Origin: Micromonospora coriariae
GTDB lineage: Bacteria > Actinomycetota > Actinomycetes > Mycobacteriales > Micromonosporaceae
Assembly (NCBI RefSeq): GCF_900091455.1
Contig: NZ_LT607412.1
Location: 6,820,001-6,884,000 of the forward strand
Direction: 5' to 3'
DNA length: 64,000 nucleotides
The position numbers and the translations under genes were made by a program. This document shows, piece by piece, positions 46,548-55,239 of the stretch. The first letter of the stretch is position 1. Every line of letters begins with the position of its first letter. The notes under the pieces are model-generated. The model ran no database searches and had not been told where the DNA came from. It worked only from the letters and a program-made list of their open reading frames with translations.

Positions 46548-47612
46548 GTGCGGCTGTCGGTAGTGGTGCCCTGTTTCAACGAGGAAGCGTCGGTGGAAGG
46601 GCTGCACCGGGCGGTGACCGCCGCGCTGGCCGAGCTGTCCGACGTCGATGTCGAGGTGGTCTACGTCGACGACGGGAGCGCGGACGGCACCCTCGTGGCG
46701 CTGCGCCGGCTGGCCGCCGCCGACCCGTCGGTGCGGTACACGTCGCTGAGCCGGAACTTCGGCAAGGAGGCGGCGATGCTGGCCGGTCTGGAGCGCGCCA
46801 CCGGGGACGCGGTGGTCATCATGGACGCCGACCTGCAGCACCCGCCGCGACTGCTGCCTGAGATGGTGGCGCTGTACCGCCAGGGGTTCGACCAGGTGAT
46901 CGCCCGCCGGGACCGGCATGGTGACCGGTTCCTGCGGATGCTCGCCTCGCGGTCCTTCTACCGGGTGGTCAACTGGTGGATCGACGTGCGGCTGCTGGAC
47001 GGCGCGGGCGACTTCCGGCTGCTGTCCCGGCTCGCGGTGGACGCCGTGCTGGCCATGCCCGAGTACAACCGGTTCTCCAAGGGACTGTTCTCCTGGATCG
47101 GGTTCCGGACGGTCGTGGTCGCGCACCGCAACGAGACGCGTCGGGCCGGTCGGAGCCGGTGGACGTTCGGCAAGCTCTTCAACTACGGGTTCGACGGTCT
47201 CCTGTCGTTCAACAACCGGCCGCTGCGACTGGCCATCTACGGCGGGCTGTTCCTCACCCTGATCGCGCTGGGATACATGATCTGGGTGGTCGCCGACGCC
47301 GTCGAGAAGGGCATCGACGTCCCCGGCTACACCACAATCATCGTCAGCGTGATCGGTCTCGGCGGGATCCAGATGATGATCCTCGGCGTCATCGGGGAGT
47401 ACATCGGCCGGATCTACTACGAGACCAAACGCCGGCCGCACTACCTGGTCCAGGAGACGGAGGACCTGCTGACGGAGAACGGGCAGGCTCCGCGCGTGCC
47501 GGCCCGGCCGGTGGACCCCGTCCGGCAGCGGATGCCGGCCCGCGAGGATCCCACCCGGCACGAGGGCCTCCGTCGCGCCGCCGACCGGTCGGTGCGGGGC
47601 GACGCGCCGTAG
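46548..47612 (+). CDS. GT2 glycosyltransferase with C-terminal membrane helices (polyprenyl-phosphate sugar transferase type)
   Basis: About 354 residues. The GT-A domain starts RLSVVVPCFNEEASVEGLH, has the VDDGSADGT loop, the metal-binding DADLQHPP and a later RRAGRSRWTFGKLFNYG motif, as in DPM1/GtrB-type enzymes that make polyprenyl-phosphate sugars. Two transmembrane helices (LAIYGGLFLTLIALGYMIWV and TIIVSVIGLGGIQMMILGVIGEYIGRIYYE) follow, then a disordered Arg-rich tail. GGGG seven bases before GTG 46548 favours this start; GTG 46509 overlapping the previous stop is an alternative. It probably supplies the sugar donor for the membrane protein upstream. Confidence 0.9.
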   Translation: MRLSVVVPCFNEEASVEGLHRAVTAALAELSDVDVEVVYVDDGSADGTLVALRRLAAADPSVRYTSLSRNFGKEAAMLAGLERATGDAVVIMDADLQHPPRLLPEMVALYRQGFDQVIARRDRHGDRFLRMLASRSFYRVVNWWIDVRLLDGAGDFRLLSRLAVDAVLAMPEYNRFSKGLFSWIGFRTVVVAHRNETRRAGRSRWTFGKLFNYGFDGLLSFNNRPLRLAIYGGLFLTLIALGYMIWVVADAVEKGIDVPGYTTIIVSVIGLGGIQMMILGVIGEYIGRIYYETKRRPHYLVQETEDLLTENGQAPRVPARPVDPVRQRMPAREDPTRHEGLRRAADRSVRGDAP

Positions 47613-47719
47613 CTGCCGGGCGGGGATCCGGCGGCCTTCGCGGTGCGCGGAGTCCGAGCCGATGCCGGGCTGGTGGGAATCCCCAGCTGCCGGCGGCGGC
47701 TGCCGAGAGCAGTGACGCC

Positions 47720-49174
47720 TCAGTGAAGACCCCCCTCGCCGGGCGCGGGGGCCAGTAGGGAGTCAGCCGGGCCGCGGCTACCGGCCGGGTACTCCTGTAA
47801 CGGCACCGCCCCCGCCCGCCAGGCTTCGAGCACCGGCTCCACGATGCGCCAGCATTCCTCAGCGGTGTCGCCTCGCACCGACAGCATCGGGTCGCCGTCG
47901 AGGGCGCCACGAAGCACCTCCCCGTATGGCGGCAGGTCGCCGGGGCCAAAGTGCGTCACCAGCTGCACCTGATCAAGTTCCAAGGGTTCCCCCGGACCGT
48001 TGATGTTGATGTCGAGGCCCAGTTGGTCCGGGCCGAAGCCAATCCGCAGCCGGTCGGGTTGCTCGTGTCCGGAGAGGCCGGTGGGCACCCGCGGAGGTTG
48101 CCTGAAGGTGACGACGGCCTCCTTGCGCCGGCCGGCCAGCGCCTTGCCGGAGCGCAGTCGAAACGGCACACCCGCCCACCGCCAGGTGTCCACGGCCAGC
48201 ACCACCTCCGCCAGGGTTTCGGTCCCCCGGGCCGGGTCGACGCCGGGCTCGTCGGCGTACGCGGGCAGTCGCCGCCCGTTCACCTCCCCCGCCGTATACC
48301 GGGCATGCCGGCTCCACCGCACCGGATCGCCGTCCCACACCCTCGTGGCCCGCAGCACCTGCGCCTTGCGGCCCCGCAGTTCCCTGGCGTGAAGGGAGGG
48401 TGGCGCGTCCATCGCCATTAGTGCGAGGACCTGCAGCAGGTGACTCTGCACCATGTCGACGAGCGTGCCCGCGCCGTCGTAGTAGCCGGCCCGGCCCTCC
48501 AGGCCCAGGGCCTCGTCGAAGACGATGTCCACGCAGGCCACGTGTGCGGCGTTGAGCACGGGTTCGAAGATCCGGTTGGCGAAGCGCAGACCGAGGATGT
48601 TCACCACCGTGGACTTGCCCAGGAAGTGGTCGATGCGGTGTACCTGGTCCTCCGGCACGAGCCCGGCCAGGAGTTCATTGAGCGACCTCGCCGATTCGGC
48701 GTCCGTACCGAATGGTTTCTCCAGCATCAGCCGGGTACCGGGCGGCAGACCGATGCGGGCCAGCGCTGCTGCGGCCCGGGCCGTGATCACCGGCGGCAGG
48801 GCGAAGTAGATCACCAGCTGGCCCTGGCAGGCGGCCAGCAGCCGCCGCAGGTCTTCGTCCGCGGTAACGTCGGCACGCAGGTAGCGGGTGGCGCGCACCA
48901 GCTCGGTCTCCCGGGGCCCGTCCGCCCCGACCGTCGCGAAGGACTCGGCCACGTGGCGACGCCACCGCTCGTCGTCCCAGTCGGCCCTGCCGCTGCCGAT
49001 CAGCGCGAGGCCCGGCTGGGCGCCCGTGGCCACCAGCCGACCCAGCCCGGGCAGGAGCAGGCGCTCGGCCAGGTCACCGCTGGCGCCGAGCAACAGCAGC
49101 GTCTGGGGCTCCGGGCCTCCGGGGCCAGGACGCTCGGCCACGGAATTGTCGGCGCTCGGGGGCGATGTCGTCAT
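47720..49174 (-). CDS. zwf: Glucose-6-phosphate 1-dehydrogenase
   Basis: A 484-residue enzyme converting glucose 6-phosphate to 6-phosphogluconolactone with NADP. The nucleotide loop GASGDLAERLLLPGL lies at about residues 30-44, EKPFGTD and the substrate-binding active-site motif RIDHFLGK are present, and the C-terminal domain has the PYGEVLRGALDGDPMLSVRGD stretch. The first loop has GASGDL, as in the family. Unlike the housekeeping actinobacterial locus (tal, zwf, opcA, pgl), no partner genes are nearby, so it may be a second isozyme. It converges with the GT2 gene. Confidence 0.92.
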   Translation of the reverse strand: MTTSPPSADNSVAERPGPGGPEPQTLLLLGASGDLAERLLLPGLGRLVATGAQPGLALIGSGRADWDDERWRRHVAESFATVGADGPRETELVRATRYLRADVTADEDLRRLLAACQGQLVIYFALPPVITARAAAALARIGLPPGTRLMLEKPFGTDAESARSLNELLAGLVPEDQVHRIDHFLGKSTVVNILGLRFANRIFEPVLNAAHVACVDIVFDEALGLEGRAGYYDGAGTLVDMVQSHLLQVLALMAMDAPPSLHARELRGRKAQVLRATRVWDGDPVRWSRHARYTAGEVNGRRLPAYADEPGVDPARGTETLAEVVLAVDTWRWAGVPFRLRSGKALAGRRKEAVVTFRQPPRVPTGLSGHEQPDRLRIGFGPDQLGLDININGPGEPLELDQVQLVTHFGPGDLPPYGEVLRGALDGDPMLSVRGDTAEECWRIVEPVLEAWRAGAVPLQEYPAGSRGPADSLLAPAPGEGGLH

Positions 49175-49225
49175 GCATCCACCATGCCCTGCCGGTCGGG
49201 CGGGTAGGTACCCGTTTGCCCGGAC

Positions 49226-49561
49226 TTACCTGGTCGGCGCCCATCGGAGGCCGGCTCCATCTATGGCAGTCGGCGCCGGCAGGCTGAGGACGAGCGATCC
49301 ACGCAGGTCGACCAGGACACGGCCGGCCGTGCGCACCACGCGCATGACGACGTCCTCGCAGCCGGGACATCGGGCGACGAGGCCGGGCGCTCGGTCGAAC
49401 ACGCGCATCGCGGCCAGCGGACGGGTCGTCCGGCACCCGGCGCAGGTGAGCTCGGCGATGGTGAGGTCGGTCCCCATGATCTCGCCGAGCGGTCCGGCCA
49501 GGGCGTTTCCGTCCACCCAGCGTGCGTCGTCGGCTCCGATGTTGGTGGTCGGCATGGTCAT
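49226..49561 (-). CDS. DUF6510 zinc-ribbon-like protein
   Basis: A 111-residue protein with two Cys pairs, CAGC (residues 40-43) and CPGC (about 64-67), which could form a zinc ribbon, and a C-terminal hydrophobic strand region LVDLRGSLVLSLP. It matches what I know as DUF6510. Its ATG overlaps the stop of the flavin reductase gene (ATGA), so it belongs to the operon of the sulfite-oxidase-like enzyme. A role in electron transfer or assembly is an inference. Confidence 0.72.
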   Translation of the reverse strand: MTMPTTNIGADDARWVDGNALAGPLGEIMGTDLTIAELTCAGCRTTRPLAAMRVFDRAPGLVARCPGCEDVVMRVVRTAGRVLVDLRGSLVLSLPAPTAIDGAGLRWAPTR

Positions 49562-50298
49562 CCTCCGGTGGGTCCGAAACGTTCGGTGCGGATGTTCGCG
49601 GGATCGTGGCCGATGTCGACGAGGAGGTCGGCCACGGTCTCGACGAACCCGGTGGGCCCGCAGACGAACGCCACAGCGTCGGCATCTCGGGGCCAGGCGA
49701 CGCGGGCGAGGGCGTCCGCGTCCAGTCTTCGGGGTGGGGCCGGCCAGCCGGGGGGCGCGACCCTGGTATAGACGTGTGCCACGGTGACGCGACCATCGCG
49801 TGCGGCTCCCGCAGTAGCAAGATCCGCAGAGAAGAGTGCATCGGACGGGGATCGGGTCGAGTAGAGCAGCCTGGTGGGATTCGTCGCCGCACGCACCATC
49901 GACATCAGGGGCGCCACGCCGGACCCGCCGCCGATCAGCAACGCCGGGCGCGGATCGGCGGGTCGGCGTACGAACCAGCCGCCGAGCGGCCCACGGATCT
50001 CGAGTTGGTCGCCCGGCTCTGCAACGTCGACGAGGTACGGCGAGACCTCACCGTCGGTCACCGCCTGGACGGTCACCTCGAGCCGGTCGGGCCCCGGGGC
50101 GGACGAGATCGAGTAGCTGCGGTACGCCGTGTAGCCGTCGGGAGCCGTCAACCGGACGTCGACGTGCTGGCCCGGCACGTGACCCGTCCAGCGGTCAACG
50201 TCGAGGACCAGGGTCCGCGCCGTCGCAGTCTCCGCGCGGGTGGCGGCGACGGTCGCCGGCTGCCAGGTCAGTCTGCCAGGTACCGCTGCTCGCGCCAT
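49558..50298 (-). CDS. Ferredoxin reductase-type FAD/NAD(P)H oxidoreductase
   Basis: A 246-residue FNR-type flavoprotein without an iron-sulfur domain. FAD-binding YRSYSISSAPG, the NAD(P) loop LLIGGGSGVAPLMSMVR, and the end FVCGPTGFVETVADLL are present. It overlaps the 3' end of the sulfite-oxidase-like gene by 31 bases and the DUF6510 gene by 4, so the three form a coupled operon. It probably passes electrons from NAD(P)H to the molybdoenzyme or the DUF6510 protein. The start ATG at 50298 is preferred over longer options. Confidence 0.87.
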   Translation of the reverse strand: MARAAVPGRLTWQPATVAATRAETATARTLVLDVDRWTGHVPGQHVDVRLTAPDGYTAYRSYSISSAPGPDRLEVTVQAVTDGEVSPYLVDVAEPGDQLEIRGPLGGWFVRRPADPRPALLIGGGSGVAPLMSMVRAATNPTRLLYSTRSPSDALFSADLATAGAARDGRVTVAHVYTRVAPPGWPAPPRRLDADALARVAWPRDADAVAFVCGPTGFVETVADLLVDIGHDPANIRTERFGPTGG

Positions 50299-50864
50299 GG
50301 GTCCCCGTAGTTGTGGTAGCCGGCCGTCTCCCAGAACCCGGGCTCGTCGTCGAGACGCAGTTCCAGAGCGCGCAGCCACTTCGCGCTCTTCCAGAAGTAC
50401 AGGTGTGGAACGAGGAGACGCGCCGGCCCGCCGTGCACCGGAACCAGCGGCTCTCCGTCAAACTCGTACGCCACCCAGGCCTGGCCGTCGAGAAGGTCCT
50501 CGAGCGGGATGTTCGTGGTGTAGCCGCCGTAGGAGTGGGCGACGACGTACTCGGCGGCAGTCTCGACGTCGGCCAGCAAGGTGTCCACCGAGACGCCTCG
50601 CCAGCTCGTGCCGAACTTCGACCAGTGCGTGACGCAATGGATGTCCACGGTCGGCTCGTCGGCGGGAAGGGCGGTGAACTCCTCCCATGACCACGTGCTC
50701 CGCTCGCCGGTCTCGGTGACGACGGCGAGCTCCCACCTGTCGAGGCCGATGCGCGGTGTCGGTCCCGCCGACAGTACCGGGAAGTCGTCCGTGCGGTACT
50801 GGCCGGGCGGGAGGTCGGCGTCGTCGCGTCTGCGGCCGCCGAAACCGCGTGTGATCACTGCCAT
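50268..50864 (-). CDS. Sulfite-oxidase-like molybdopterin oxidoreductase
   Basis: A 198-residue cytoplasmic protein of the sulfite oxidase/YedY fold. The molybdenum-ligand Cys is in VDIHCVTHWSKFG, followed by the WRGVSVDTLL and AHSYGGYTTNIPL segments. It lacks a signal peptide and the C-terminal dimer domain. GGAGGG four bases before the ATG at 50864 fixes the start. It is the first gene of a three-gene operon with an FNR-type reductase and DUF6510. This set recurs in actinobacteria as far as I recall, but the substrate is not known to me. Confidence 0.9.
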   Translation of the reverse strand: MAVITRGFGGRRRDDADLPPGQYRTDDFPVLSAGPTPRIGLDRWELAVVTETGERSTWSWEEFTALPADEPTVDIHCVTHWSKFGTSWRGVSVDTLLADVETAAEYVVAHSYGGYTTNIPLEDLLDGQAWVAYEFDGEPLVPVHGGPARLLVPHLYFWKSAKWLRALELRLDDEPGFWETAGYHNYGDPWREQRYLAD

Positions 50865-51035
50865 GCGTCCCTCCCCAAGTGGCCGGGCAGCCGAGATCCC
50901 GCTGCCACCCGTGCTTCCACTCGGCCGGTGGATGTCGATGTGGTGCCCGCCCATGACGTCAACGTCAGCGAGTGCCCCGGTGATGCGATTCTCCGCGGTG
51001 GGGGCGTGGTCGCCCTTCTACCGGGATAAGTTAAC

Positions 51036-51159
51036 TGGACCATCGCGTCCAGAGTAGGCTGGCGTGGCACCAGCCTGCAAGCCGCTGGCCACAGGCCGAC
51101 GGTGGCGCCCCTAATTGGTAGATGCTTCCGCATCGGGCTTTTAGTGGACTACAGAGTCC
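51036..51159. promoter_or_regulatory. Two perfect TGGAC-N6-GTCCA palindromes
   Basis: TGGAC CATCGC GTCCA lies at 51036-51051 and TGGAC TACAGA GTCCA at 51144-51159, 108 bases apart. The first can be extended to CTGGAC/GTCCAG. They lie between the divergent molybdoenzyme operon and the small gene at 51257, in about 390 bases without a gene. They look like operators for a TetR- or MarR-type dimer; no regulator is encoded next to them. Confidence 0.72.
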
Positions 51160-51256
51160 ATAGGGTGCGGCTAGGAGTGTTCCGAGTTGATCGTTCGACA
51201 TGTCGTGCCCGCTGCGAGACGGCGGCCAGTGTCTTACCCGGTGTCAGGAGAGTTCG

Positions 51257-51586
51257 ATGGACCCTGTTCCTTCCCGTGGGAACGTTGCCGATGGCCAGCC
51301 GGTCGATGCGGTGGACATGATCGCCGCCCTGACCGCCGCACAGCTTGTGTTCCCAGACGGTACAACTCAAACATTCACGGCGGATGGTCGAACGACCTAC
51401 GTCGACAGGGGAACACCGTCAGCTGGCGAGTGGTCTGTGACCGGTGACGGGACCTTCGCCTCATTCTGGCCGCCGACGTACCGGGCGGCGTACACGGTTC
51501 GGTGGACCGTCGAGGACGGAGTGCGGGTGGGCGTCAGCTTCACGGATACCCGGAGCGGAGTTCGCTACGACGGCCGGTACCGATGA
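51257..51586 (+). CDS. Small unknown beta-rich protein
   Basis: A 109-residue protein with no clear family. After a short N-terminus (VDMIAALTAAQLVFPDG) the sequence alternates in strands: TTQTFTADGRTTYVD, GEWSVTGDGTFASFW, AAYTVRWTVEDGVRVGVSFTD, RSGVRYDGRYR. This suggests a small beta barrel such as a lipocalin-like fold. AGGAG at 51246-51250 supports ATG 51257. It lies just behind the TGGAC-N6-GTCCA site at 51144, so it may be regulated through it. No neighbour suggests a function. Confidence 0.6.
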   Translation: MDPVPSRGNVADGQPVDAVDMIAALTAAQLVFPDGTTQTFTADGRTTYVDRGTPSAGEWSVTGDGTFASFWPPTYRAAYTVRWTVEDGVRVGVSFTDTRSGVRYDGRYR

Positions 51587-51802
51587 CTGGACGAGATTGG
51601 GCCATACGTCGAATCACGATCGGCTCCGCGTAACTCCCGTGAGGTTGGTCGCCCCTGGCTCAGGGCGCTCTCCTCGTCCGCGTCGATGCCCAGATCAGCC
51701 GACCGGCCGCGTCCGCGATGACATGGACGCTCGACGCCGTGCCGCCTGTGATTGCCGTTCGCCGGGCTGCTCGAAGATCGTCCGGCAGGCCCGGACACGT
51801 AG

Positions 51803-52574
51803 TCATTTCGCCGCGGCGGTTGGCCGCCAACTGAGCCGTTCATCACCGACCAGGGCGATCAAGATGACGGCGACCAGAGCGAGGGCGGCGAGGGCGGGAA
51901 GGTGTCGGGCGACGGGCAACAGCGCGAGGATGGTGCCAGCCGCGAGGATCGGGGCGGGTGGGGTGTGCCGGACGGTGAGTCGAAGAAACAGGGCCCGACC
52001 AATGAGGTAGAGGGCCGGGCCGCCGAACAGAGCTACTGTCGAGGTCCAGTCCACAACAGCGTCTGAGTGACGCCGCCCAACTCCGCGCCGAACAGCAGCG
52101 CAGGCACGCCCACCAAGACCGGAATGACCCGCAAGCGCAGCGAAGCGCGTAGCCGCGCGTTACCGGCGGACATGTGCCAGACGAGGGCCAGATATACCGC
52201 CCGGACGACGATGTAGGCGACGGCCAAAGTCATGGGCGCGGCCAGTGACTGGTTGCTATGCCGCCACGCCTCGGGAAGGACCAGGGCGGCCACGAACATC
52301 GCGGCCATCACAGCCGAGTTTCCGGCGCGGACCAGGCCCACGTCGGCGCGGACCTGGTTGGCCAGCCAAGCGTAGTTGGTGAAGGGCCACCACAGCAGCA
52401 GCAGGAGCACGAGGCTATGGGCCAGCCCGAGTGGCGTCGGCGCCTGTGCCGTGAACGTCTCGCCACCCGGATGAACGCGAACACGAACACCAGGTCGAAG
52501 AACACCTCGAACGGCGTGGTCCGATGGGCTTCTTCGGTCGGCACCGGCGACCCGGTCCGGAAGATGTACCTCAT
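51803..52574 (-). pseudogene. Broken LtrA gene with frameshift and internal deletion
   Basis: The first 30 residues (HRTTPFEVFFDLVFVFAFIRV) are in one frame, from ATG 52574. A frameshift and a small deletion then move reading to ETFTAQAPTPLGLAHSLV and on through PFTNYAWLANQVRADVGLVRAGN in a second frame. A larger deletion removes the middle of the protein, and the end (STVALFGGPALYLIGRALFLR, LVGDERLSW) is in a third frame to the stop at 51803. It is the third LtrA sequence in the window. Stretches 51587-51802 and 52575-52813 hold nothing else I can support. Confidence 0.82.
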
Positions 52575-52813
52575 GGGCCAATCCTTGTTCGCCCAACATC
52601 CGACAGATCCGAATTCAACACTTACACCTGGCAGCCGCCGCTGGCCGCCACGTATGACGCTATGGGCTTCCTGAGCCGGGTGGACCTCCACTCCGGCGAG
52701 GAACGCAGGCTGAGAGAGGCACTGGAGCGGCACGTCCCCGGTGTGTGTGGCGGGTCCCAGCGGGTAATGGTCCCCGGCACGCCGACCGTCGGCACAGCGA
52801 CTAGGAGCGAGCG

Positions 52814-53278
52814 ATGGGCACACTACACGCCTCGGCCGATGACCTCGCTTCCGTAGGCTTCTCGGTCCTGCGCGCCGCATTGGCGACGAACATCTTGTGG
52901 ATCGGTGCGCTCAAATTCAAACAGTACGAGGTCGAAAACGACGAGCCCCTGGTCACATCGAGTCCGCTGTTCTCGTTCTTCCGAGAGAAGCTGGGCGCAC
53001 AAAAGCTCAACCGACTCATCGGAGTCACGGAGATCACCGTGGGCTCTCTGATCGCCGCGAAACCGTTTGCGCCCAGAGCGTCGGCGATCGGTGGCGTCGG
53101 GGCGGCGGGGATGTTCCTCACCACGCTCAGTTTCCTGGCCACGGCACCCGGGACTCGGCAGGAAGGGCAGGGGATGTTCAGCCTCTCTCTGCTGGGGCAA
53201 TTCCTGTTGAAGGACACAGTGCTCCTCGGTGGCGCTCTCCTGATAGCTGCCGAGTCACTGCGCGCCCGCCACCGATAA
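52814..53278 (+). CDS. DUF417 (YkgB/RclC-like) membrane protein
   Basis: A 154-residue protein with four predicted helices. The opening FSVLRAALATNILWIGALKFKQYEVENDEPLV followed by SPLFSFFREKLG and RLIGVTEITVGSL is the DUF417 pattern, shared with RclC of the reactive-chlorine operon in E. coli. AGGAG at 52804-52808 supports ATG 52814. The next gene encodes an AhpD-like protein, so a link to oxidative or halogen stress is possible; that is an inference from the pairing. Confidence 0.85.
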   Translation: MGTLHASADDLASVGFSVLRAALATNILWIGALKFKQYEVENDEPLVTSSPLFSFFREKLGAQKLNRLIGVTEITVGSLIAAKPFAPRASAIGGVGAAGMFLTTLSFLATAPGTRQEGQGMFSLSLLGQFLLKDTVLLGGALLIAAESLRARHR

Positions 53279-53371
53279 CGCCCGGCAGTGCGCTCGCAGC
53301 GGATGTGGCTGTCCACCGACGTGGACGTCCCCACCACTGGTGTTGTCGTGTGACCTAGAGGAGGTCATTTC

Positions 53372-53854
53372 TTGGATACCAGGATCCAGAACGTCCGACT
53401 GGACGCCGCGTCGAACGAGCAACTGATGGCTCTGGCGAACGCCGGGGCCGCAGCTTTCGGCCATACCGCCACACTCCAGGTGGACCAGGCCCTGGCCCAG
53501 CTCCTGCGGTTACGCGTCGCACAGATCAACAATTGCAGCTACTGCCTTCTGGTGCACCACGCAGCTGCCCGTACCGCCGACATCCCGCCGTCCAAGGTCG
53601 AGACCCTCACCGCGTGGTGGGAGACGCACCTGTTCACCGAGGAGGAGCGAGCCGCGCTGGCCTACGCCGAGGCGTTGACCCGAGCCGCCGACGCCACCGT
53701 CAACAGCCGGATTCAGGAGGCACACGACAGGATGGTCACGCACTTCACGGAGGACGAGATCCTGGAGATCGTGGCCGTTGTGATCAACATGAACATCTGG
53801 ACGCGACTCAAGCTCGCCGAGGGTGCCATGCCCACGACAGCGCCTCCCATGTGA
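53372..53854 (+). CDS. AhpD-like carboxymuconolactone decarboxylase-family protein with TTG start
   Basis: A 160-residue helical protein. The CxxC motif in INNCSYCLLVHHAAAR with the following His is the redox centre of AhpD-type alkylhydroperoxidases, and EEERAALAYAEALT and FTEDEILEIVAVVINMNIWTRL complete the pattern. A perfect AGGAGGT at 53359-53365 stands six bases before TTG 53372, and no ATG or GTG fits as well, so TTG is the start. It lies 93 bases after the DUF417 gene in the same direction and may share its transcript. Confidence 0.9.
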   Translation: MDTRIQNVRLDAASNEQLMALANAGAAAFGHTATLQVDQALAQLLRLRVAQINNCSYCLLVHHAAARTADIPPSKVETLTAWWETHLFTEEERAALAYAEALTRAADATVNSRIQEAHDRMVTHFTEDEILEIVAVVINMNIWTRLKLAEGAMPTTAPPM

Positions 53855-54143
53855 GTTGATACCCGGTCCTGTTGCCAGAGCAGGCTGGCAGCCGTCCGGT
53901 GTGCCTGCTGGCCACTGCGAACTCGGCGTTCAGGCGCTCCCCGGCGCACGTTGGCGACTGCGCTCGCCACGACCGGCGCATGGTCCACCGCGCGGAGCGT
54001 AGTCGACGTTTGATTCACCTCGCACCGCCTTTCGGCAAACAATTCCTGAGGCTCGTCCGCGCAACTAACGTGAGTGTCATCCATTCCAGTCAGGTCGGAC
54101 GGCGCGGACAACTAGGACCTGGATGCACCAAAAGGGAGGCAGC

Positions 54144-55049
54144 ATGGACAACTGGTTCATCTCAGAGGCGGTGTCACGGAGTGCAGAATCCGAAACGGAT
54201 CGGCGAAGGCTCGCGGCCTTGGTCGATCCAGGGGTGTGCAAAGCCGACCCGGCGGGTGGTGGCTCGCCGAGCGATGCCACTATCCTCAACTTCGCGCTCA
54301 ATCTCGAATACCTCGAAGCTGAGTTCTATCTCCGCGCGACGACGGGATCCGGGCTTCCTGACGAGATGACTACCGGCACCGGGGTGCGCGGCGAGGTGTC
54401 CGGCGGAGGATCAGTCAACTTCAGCAGCAAATTCGTGCAGAGGTTCGCGAAGGAAATCGCCTCCGACGAGATGCAGCACGTGGCCTTCTTGCGATCCGCG
54501 CTCGGCAACGCCGCTGTTGCTCGTCCCGCGATTTCGCTGGACGAGAGCTTCACCGCGGCGGCGACTGCCGCTGGTCTAATCAAGCAAGGCGACAGCTTTG
54601 ACCCGTACGCGAACGACCTAAACTTCCTCTTCGCGGCGTTCCTCTTCGAAGACGTCGGAGTGTCGGCATTCAAAGGATCCGCGTCACTGCTGTCGAACAA
54701 AACGTACCTCGATGCGGCAGCCGGCCTGCTGGCCACCGAGGCATACCACGCCGGGATTGTCCGGTCCGCGCTCTACAGCGCCGGACTCGCCGACGACACA
54801 GTTTTCGGCTCGGTACAAAAGCTCTCCGACGCGCGCAACAGTCTTGATGGTCCGGCGGATGACGACCAGGGTGTCGGCACGGCGGCGGACCCGAATTTCA
54901 TCCCCACGGATGAAAACGGGATGTGCTACGGCCGATCGGCCCAGTCCGTTTTGAACATCGTCTACTTGAGCATGACCCCGGCGGCTTCGGGTGGCTTCTA
55001 CCCCGCCGGCATGAACGGCGAAGTCGCGATGAGCGCCGGAACGGCCTGA
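54144..55049 (+). CDS. Ferritin-like-domain protein (desiccation/stress type)
   Basis: A 301-residue protein of the Ferritin_2 type. ATILNFALNLEYLEAEFYLRA holds the first iron-ligand glutamates, and ASDEMQHVAFLRSALG has the ExxH motif. The second pair is LFEDVGVSAFKG and TEAYHAGIVRSALY, so a di-iron-type four-helix bundle is plausible. The C-terminal part with ADPNFIPTDENGMCYGRSAQSVLNIVYL is typical of the family. There is no clear signal peptide. GGGAGGC before ATG 54144 favours this start. Relatives are tied to desiccation or stationary-phase stress; function here is open. The 289 bases upstream show no gene. Confidence 0.84.
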   Translation: MDNWFISEAVSRSAESETDRRRLAALVDPGVCKADPAGGGSPSDATILNFALNLEYLEAEFYLRATTGSGLPDEMTTGTGVRGEVSGGGSVNFSSKFVQRFAKEIASDEMQHVAFLRSALGNAAVARPAISLDESFTAAATAAGLIKQGDSFDPYANDLNFLFAAFLFEDVGVSAFKGSASLLSNKTYLDAAAGLLATEAYHAGIVRSALYSAGLADDTVFGSVQKLSDARNSLDGPADDDQGVGTAADPNFIPTDENGMCYGRSAQSVLNIVYLSMTPAASGGFYPAGMNGEVAMSAGTA

Positions 55050-55239
55050 GGGTCCAAGTTGCCCGAGCTGGGTCCCTTGAGGAAACCCACGCAGAAACGC
55101 TTGTGGTGGCTGTCTGAGCGGCTTGAGCGGCACCAGACTCCGATCGTTCCTGGCCAACCCGCAGCGGTGGGGCACGTCGTAAGAGTTCCGAAAGGGTTCG
55201 CGACCAGTTGGGCGACTGCGGTGGTCGTAGGCTCCGGGT

